Positions 60,932 through 64,000 of a DNA stretch of 64,000 nucleotides are shown here, one piece after another. This DNA comes from Nocardia pseudovaccinii NBRC 100343. Its GTDB lineage: Bacteria > Actinomycetota > Actinomycetes > Mycobacteriales > Mycobacteriaceae. Position 1 is the first letter of the stretch, and each line of letters begins with the position of its first letter. The translations under genes and the position numbers were made by a program. The notes below the pieces were generated by a model. The model made no database searches. It saw only the letters and a program-made list of their open reading frames with translations, and was not told where the DNA came from. The stretch lies in contig NZ_BDBY01000026.1 of NCBI RefSeq assembly GCF_001613225.1, positions 1-64,000 of the forward strand, written 5' to 3'.

Positions 60932-61450
60932 TCACGCCGCTGCTTTATCCGGGGTCCGTGCCGACGGGCGGCGCTTCATGATCCAGCGCAAGAAGCCGAC
61001 CCATGGCGATGGACGGGCCGGGGTCACGGGCGGGTGGCCGAGGGAGACCGCGGTTCGGTCGAGCAGCGCCTCGATCATCGCGTCGTGGATCCAGCGGATG
61101 GCCAGGGGCCACAGCAGGTGGCCGATTCCGCGCAGGCGGCAGTCGATCTCGTGACGCAGGATGCTGCTGTCCGGCCACGGGCCGTCCAGCACGTCGAGGC
61201 TGTGCGTGCCGACCAGGAAGGATCCGGGTGCGACGGTGAACTCCACGCGGCGGCCCGGCACCCACTCGGTACACCGATACCGGATCACGCCGTGTCCGCC
61301 GGCGGCCCCGACACCGAGTGGCCGGTCGAGGACCAGCGCGGGCCAGCCGGGCGGCCACACCGGACTGTCCGGCTCGGCGGCCCTGGCGAGCAATGCGCCG
61401 AGCTGGTCCGCGGGCACCGGGTACTCCCGCTGGTGGATATTTCGAACCAT
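60932..61450 (-). CDS. SRPBCC/START-like ligand-binding protein
   Basis: A 172-residue protein with a probable helix-grip fold: EYPVPADQLGALLARAAEPD, VIRYRCTEWVPGRRVEFTVA, SILRHEIDCRLRGIGHLLWP, RWIHDAMIEALLDRTAV. It would bind a hydrophobic ligand. GGAGGG is 7 nt before the ATG at 61450. A strong TetR-type operator lies 22-45 bp upstream, but no tetR gene is adjacent. Confidence 0.65.
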   Translation of the reverse strand: MVRNIHQREYPVPADQLGALLARAAEPDSPVWPPGWPALVLDRPLGVGAAGGHGVIRYRCTEWVPGRRVEFTVAPGSFLVGTHSLDVLDGPWPDSSILRHEIDCRLRGIGHLLWPLAIRWIHDAMIEALLDRTAVSLGHPPVTPARPSPWVGFLRWIMKRRPSARTPDKAAA

Positions 61451-61471
61451 GACCCAACCCTCCATTCGGTC

Positions 61472-61505
61472 CCGTATGGAACACTGTCCATACGGTAGCG
61501 TATGG
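61472..61505. promoter_or_regulatory. Strong inverted repeat upstream of the SRPBCC gene
   Basis: CCGTATGGA (61472-61480) and TCCATACGG (61487-61495) are perfect 9-bp arms across 6 nt. A third half-site CGTATGG follows at 61499-61505, giving a second, overlapping palindrome with the middle arm. The layout is typical of a TetR-family operator. Confidence 0.75.
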
Positions 61506-61543
61506 AGGGCTGGGCGCGAAGTTATCCGGACCACACCGACCGG

Positions 61544-61891
61544 TTATCCGGCGGAGGTGGGCTCGTACAGGACTATCGCCCACGGGGATTCGCGGGACGG
61601 GCGGACCGAGGTGCGTCGTTCGTGCGATCCGGTGACCGGATTGTCGACCGGAAATCCGGCGGCGCGCAGGCGCACGAGGGCCGCGTCCAGGTCGCCGACC
61701 TTGACGGCGAGGGAGGGGATATCGCGTTCATCGGCACCGGCGAGCATGACCCGGGTCGGTCCGATATCGAATTGCGCCCACCGATCACCGTCGACGAATG
61801 TCGCGGTGGTGCCGAGTACCGCGGTGAGCAGATCTATTGCGGCGGTGAGGTTGTCGGCCGGGAAGATGGTGCCGAGACGTTCGACGGTCAT
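61544..61891 (-). CDS. VOC-superfamily (glyoxalase-like) protein
   Basis: A 115-residue single VOC unit: LGTIFPADNLTAAIDLLTAV, WAQFDIGPTRVMLAGADERD, SLAVKVGDLDAALVRLRAAG. It has the alternating beta-alpha-beta pattern, but metal ligands are not obvious. The ATG overlaps the hydrolase stop (ATGA), so it is cotranscribed with the hydrolase and the SDR. Confidence 0.8.
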   Translation of the reverse strand: MTVERLGTIFPADNLTAAIDLLTAVLGTTATFVDGDRWAQFDIGPTRVMLAGADERDIPSLAVKVGDLDAALVRLRAAGFPVDNPVTGSHERRTSVRPSRESPWAIVLYEPTSAG

Positions 61892-62835
61892 GACTTCTCC
61901 AGTGCTCGGCGAATGGCCGAAAAGGCTTGGGCGGCAGCGACTTCAGCATCGGGCAGGTTGTCGGCCATGCTGAAGAAGCCGTGGAATTGGCCGTCGTAGC
62001 GAATCGTGACGGCCTCGACCTCCGCATCCCGCAGCCGCCGACCGTATGCCTCGCCCTCATCGCGAAGTGGGTCGAATTCGGCGCTGACGATGTAGGCGGG
62101 CGGGAGGCCGGACAGGTCGGCCGCGCGCAAGGGTGCGGCGTACGGGTTGTCGGCATCGGCGGCCGAGGCGAGGTATTGTTCCCAATACCAGCGCAAATGG
62201 TCGTCGGTGACGAAGTAGCCGTAGGCATTCTCCCGATAGGAGACGGTGTCACGGGCCGGATCGAGCATCGGGTAGACCAGCAGTTGATGGGCGATGGCCG
62301 GGCCACCGCGATCCCGAGCCAGCAGCGCCGTGACGGCGGCCAGGTTACCGCCGGCGCTGTCACCGGCCACCCCGATGCGGGCTGAATCGCCGCCGAAGGA
62401 ACTCGCCTGGGCCGCAATCCATTTCAAGACCGCGTACGCATCCTCGGCGGCCGCCGGGAACCGGTGTTCGGGGGCCTGCCGGTACTCGACCGAAACCACG
62501 ATCGCACCGACGGCATTGCTCATCGCACGGCACAGCTGATCGTGACTGTCGAGGTCGCAGATCACGAAACCGCCACCGTGGCAGAACATCACGACCGGCA
62601 GGTCGGCATCGCACTCGACGGGCCAATACATGCGAACCCGAACCTCAGGTGCCCCGAAAGGTCCGGGCACCGAACGCTGCTCGACCCGCCCCACCGGAAT
62701 CGGATCGACCCGGACCGCCGGACGCGCGGCGAGTATCCGGCGCGCCACGGCGGCATCGAGGACTTCGGTGCCCAGCGCGGGAAACGCCGCCGACGCGGCA
62801 TCGACGATCATCTGAGCTTCGGGCTTCAGCGGCAT
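61888..62835 (-). CDS. Alpha/beta hydrolase, hormone-sensitive lipase family
   Basis: A 315-residue esterase. The oxyanion-hole motif is VVMFCHGGGFVICD; the nucleophile is in VAGDSAGGNLAAV; Asp and His are in AEFDPLRDEG and DGQFHGFFSM. VEYRQAPEHRFPAAAEDAYA is a family hallmark. It is 2 bp after the SDR stop and overlaps the VOC gene, as part of a four-gene minus-strand run. Confidence 0.92.
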   Translation of the reverse strand: MPLKPEAQMIVDAASAAFPALGTEVLDAAVARRILAARPAVRVDPIPVGRVEQRSVPGPFGAPEVRVRMYWPVECDADLPVVMFCHGGGFVICDLDSHDQLCRAMSNAVGAIVVSVEYRQAPEHRFPAAAEDAYAVLKWIAAQASSFGGDSARIGVAGDSAGGNLAAVTALLARDRGGPAIAHQLLVYPMLDPARDTVSYRENAYGYFVTDDHLRWYWEQYLASAADADNPYAAPLRAADLSGLPPAYIVSAEFDPLRDEGEAYGRRLRDAEVEAVTIRYDGQFHGFFSMADNLPDAEVAAAQAFSAIRRALEKS

Positions 62836-62837
62836 GC

Positions 62838-63623
62838 TCAGGCCTCGCCCACGGCTCCGGCGGGCGGCAGCGCGTCCGGCGGAATGAACTGTCCCGCTGA
62901 CAATCCGCCGTCGACTGCCAATTCCGCACCGGTGATGAACGCGGCGGCGTCGGAGGCGAGGAATGCCACCAGATCCGCTACCTCCGACGGCAATCCGACG
63001 CGGCCGAGCGGCAGCGAGGGAAAGCTGCCGGGACCGGTGTTCAGCCCGAGGTGCCCGATCATCGGTGTCGCGATCGGCCCCGGATGCACCGAGTTGACCC
63101 GGATGCCGAGCGGACCCAGCTCGAGCGCGGCCGTCTTCGTCAATCCGCGCAGCGCCCACTTGGACGCACCGTAAGCGGAATGTCCCATCAGCCCCTGCAA
63201 TCCGGCCTGCGACGAGATATTCACGATCGAACCGCCCGCCGCGCGCATCGGATCCACGACGGCCTGGATGCCGAGGAACGACCCGATCAGGTTGATGCGC
63301 AGAATGCGTTCGAGTTCCGCGGCGGAGGTCTCGACGAGCGGTTTGGCGGTGTAGATCGCCGCATTGTTCACCAGCACATCGAGGCTGCCGAATTCGGTGA
63401 CGGCGGTGTCGACGGCGGCGGCCCATTCGGTGGCGCTGCTGACGTCGTGGCGGACGAAACGGGCTGATTCACCGATGGATTCGGCGACTGCCTTGCCTTC
63501 GGATTCGAGTACGTCGGTGAGGACGACGCGTGCCCCCGCCGCGGCGAACAGGCGGGCTTCCTGCTCACCCTGGCCACGAGCGGCACCGGTGATGAGGGCG
63601 ACTTTGCCAGTGAGATCGGTCAT
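62838..63623 (-). CDS. Short-chain dehydrogenase/reductase (FabG3-like)
   Basis: A 261-residue classical SDR. LTGKVALITGAARGQGEQEA binds NAD; NNAAIYTA, SIVNISSQAG, AYGASKWALRGLT are catalytic. TAALELGPLGIRVNSVHPG and FITGAELAVDGG resemble the mycobacterial 20-beta-hydroxysteroid dehydrogenase FabG3 (Rv2002). A steroid or alcohol substrate is likely. It starts 1 bp after the preceding partial LLM gene. Confidence 0.92.
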   Translation of the reverse strand: MTDLTGKVALITGAARGQGEQEARLFAAAGARVVLTDVLESEGKAVAESIGESARFVRHDVSSATEWAAAVDTAVTEFGSLDVLVNNAAIYTAKPLVETSAAELERILRINLIGSFLGIQAVVDPMRAAGGSIVNISSQAGLQGLMGHSAYGASKWALRGLTKTAALELGPLGIRVNSVHPGPIATPMIGHLGLNTGPGSFPSLPLGRVGLPSEVADLVAFLASDAAAFITGAELAVDGGLSAGQFIPPDALPPAGAVGEA

Positions 63624-63624
63624 C

Positions 63625-64000
63625 TCAAGCTCCCAGGAATTCGGTTGTCTCGGCTCGCTCAGCGGCCCGGCTCTGCCCGGCGATTCCGGCTCGCTGCGCT
63701 CCCCGGAAATGCGGAATGACCTTCTCGCCCCAATGCCGAATGGTCTCCAGGCATGCCTCCTGCGGCACCGTCCCCATCTGGATCAGGCACAGGATCTCGT
63801 CGGCACCGGCCGCCTGCAGGCGCTCGACATACGCGATGGCGTCCTCCGGGCTGCCGTACGCGTGCTCGGCATTGAAAACCGAAGTGGCCCCGGTCTTCAC
63901 GGGAATTTTCGCCTCGTGCAGATAGGCCACATGCTCATCGGCGGCCTCGCGAATCTTGGCCACCTCGTCCACAGTCGGATCGACGGCCTCGTCCGGCACC
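63625..64000 (-). CDS. Luciferase-like (LLM) flavin oxidoreductase, 5' end outside window
   Basis: Only the last 125 or so codons are inside the window. EHVAYLHEAKIPVKTGATSV, SPEDAIAYVERLQAAGADEI, LCLIQMGTVPQEACLETIRH and WGEKVIPHFR match the C-terminal third of F420- or FMN-dependent luciferase-like monooxygenases. After HFR the protein has an unusual tail of about 28 residues rich in Ala, Arg and Glu, whose DNA has the same GAGCG/GCGAGC character as the dispersed repeat. First gene of the minus-strand run with the SDR. Confidence 0.82.
   Translation of the reverse strand, partial: VPDEAVDPTVDEVAKIREAADEHVAYLHEAKIPVKTGATSVFNAEHAYGSPEDAIAYVERLQAAGADEILCLIQMGTVPQEACLETIRHWGEKVIPHFRGAQRAGIAGQSRAAERAETTEFLGA

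Noticed and set aside
1..64000. CRISPR arrays, prophage or integrative-element boundaries
   Set aside because: No regularly spaced direct repeats, no integrase or phage structural genes and no tRNA attachment site were seen; the tnpB element is the only mobile gene.

Overview
The window is GC-rich actinobacterial DNA with strong G/C preference at third codon positions and many ATGA/GTGA gene overlaps. It most likely comes from Nocardia or a close mycolic-acid-containing relative. The markers are an MspA-family outer-membrane porin, a fatty acyl-AMP ligase, the ketosteroid 9-alpha-hydroxylase pair KshA/KshB, a mycobacterial-type acyl reductase/SDR fusion, a cutinase and GAF-ANTAR regulators. 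No rRNA, tRNA, CRISPR array or replication origin was seen.

Layout. (1) 1-1657: an RmlC-type sugar epimerase (cut by the window edge) diverging from a sugar C-methyltransferase, probably the edge of the polysaccharide locus. (2) 1757-2392: porin. (3) 2577-8772: a compact lipid/polyketide operon: fatty acyl-AMP ligase, free acyl carrier protein, and a four-domain KS-AT-ACP-alpha-oxoamine synthase. (4) 8740-11171: an unknown protein and an orphan tryptophan synthase beta chain. (5) 11326-28126: a Wzx/Wzy-type surface polysaccharide locus. A GT2 and a pyruvyltransferase-like gene are on the minus strand. A ten-gene, mostly overlapping operon on the plus strand carries four GT4/CgeB-type glycosyltransferases, flippase, polymerase, chain-length/BY-kinase-like protein, a pectate-lyase-fold lipoprotein, a double GNAT and a class-III aminotransferase. 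A tnpB-only IS200/IS605-type element with a one-base frameshift sits between the two arms. (6) 28280-31695: a SigK-like ECF sigma factor and three GAF-ANTAR proteins. (7) 31901-41496: acyl reductase/SDR fusion, 5'-nucleotidase lipoprotein, cutinase, zinc alcohol dehydrogenase diverging from a TetR gene and a KstD-like flavoprotein, and a bacterial expansin. (8) 41655-46771: ribBA with a PadR regulator, orphan hemC, acyl-CoA dehydrogenase, IclR. (9) 47013-51882: an aromatic/steroid ring-degradation operon (flavin reductase, KshA, a small Cys-rich protein, KshB, HsaC-like extradiol dioxygenase), then a nitronate-monooxygenase-like protein. (10) 51879-64000: small proteins, class V aminotransferase, a DapB-fold dehydrogenase, SDR/IclR divergent pair, TAXI-type TRAP transporter, SnoaL and SRPBCC proteins, and a VOC/hydrolase/SDR/LLM run.

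The most novel-looking parts are the acyl-AMP ligase/KS-AT-ACP-AOS operon, which should make a long-chain amino-diketone or hydroxypyrrole-type lipid, and the polysaccharide export operon with its BY-kinase-like protein lacking a Walker A motif. Several regulatory palindromes are clear: a tandem TetR-type operator, a 34-bp palindrome at ribBA whose core recurs upstream of an iclR gene, and a dispersed intergenic element of about 80 bp with a variable central hairpin.
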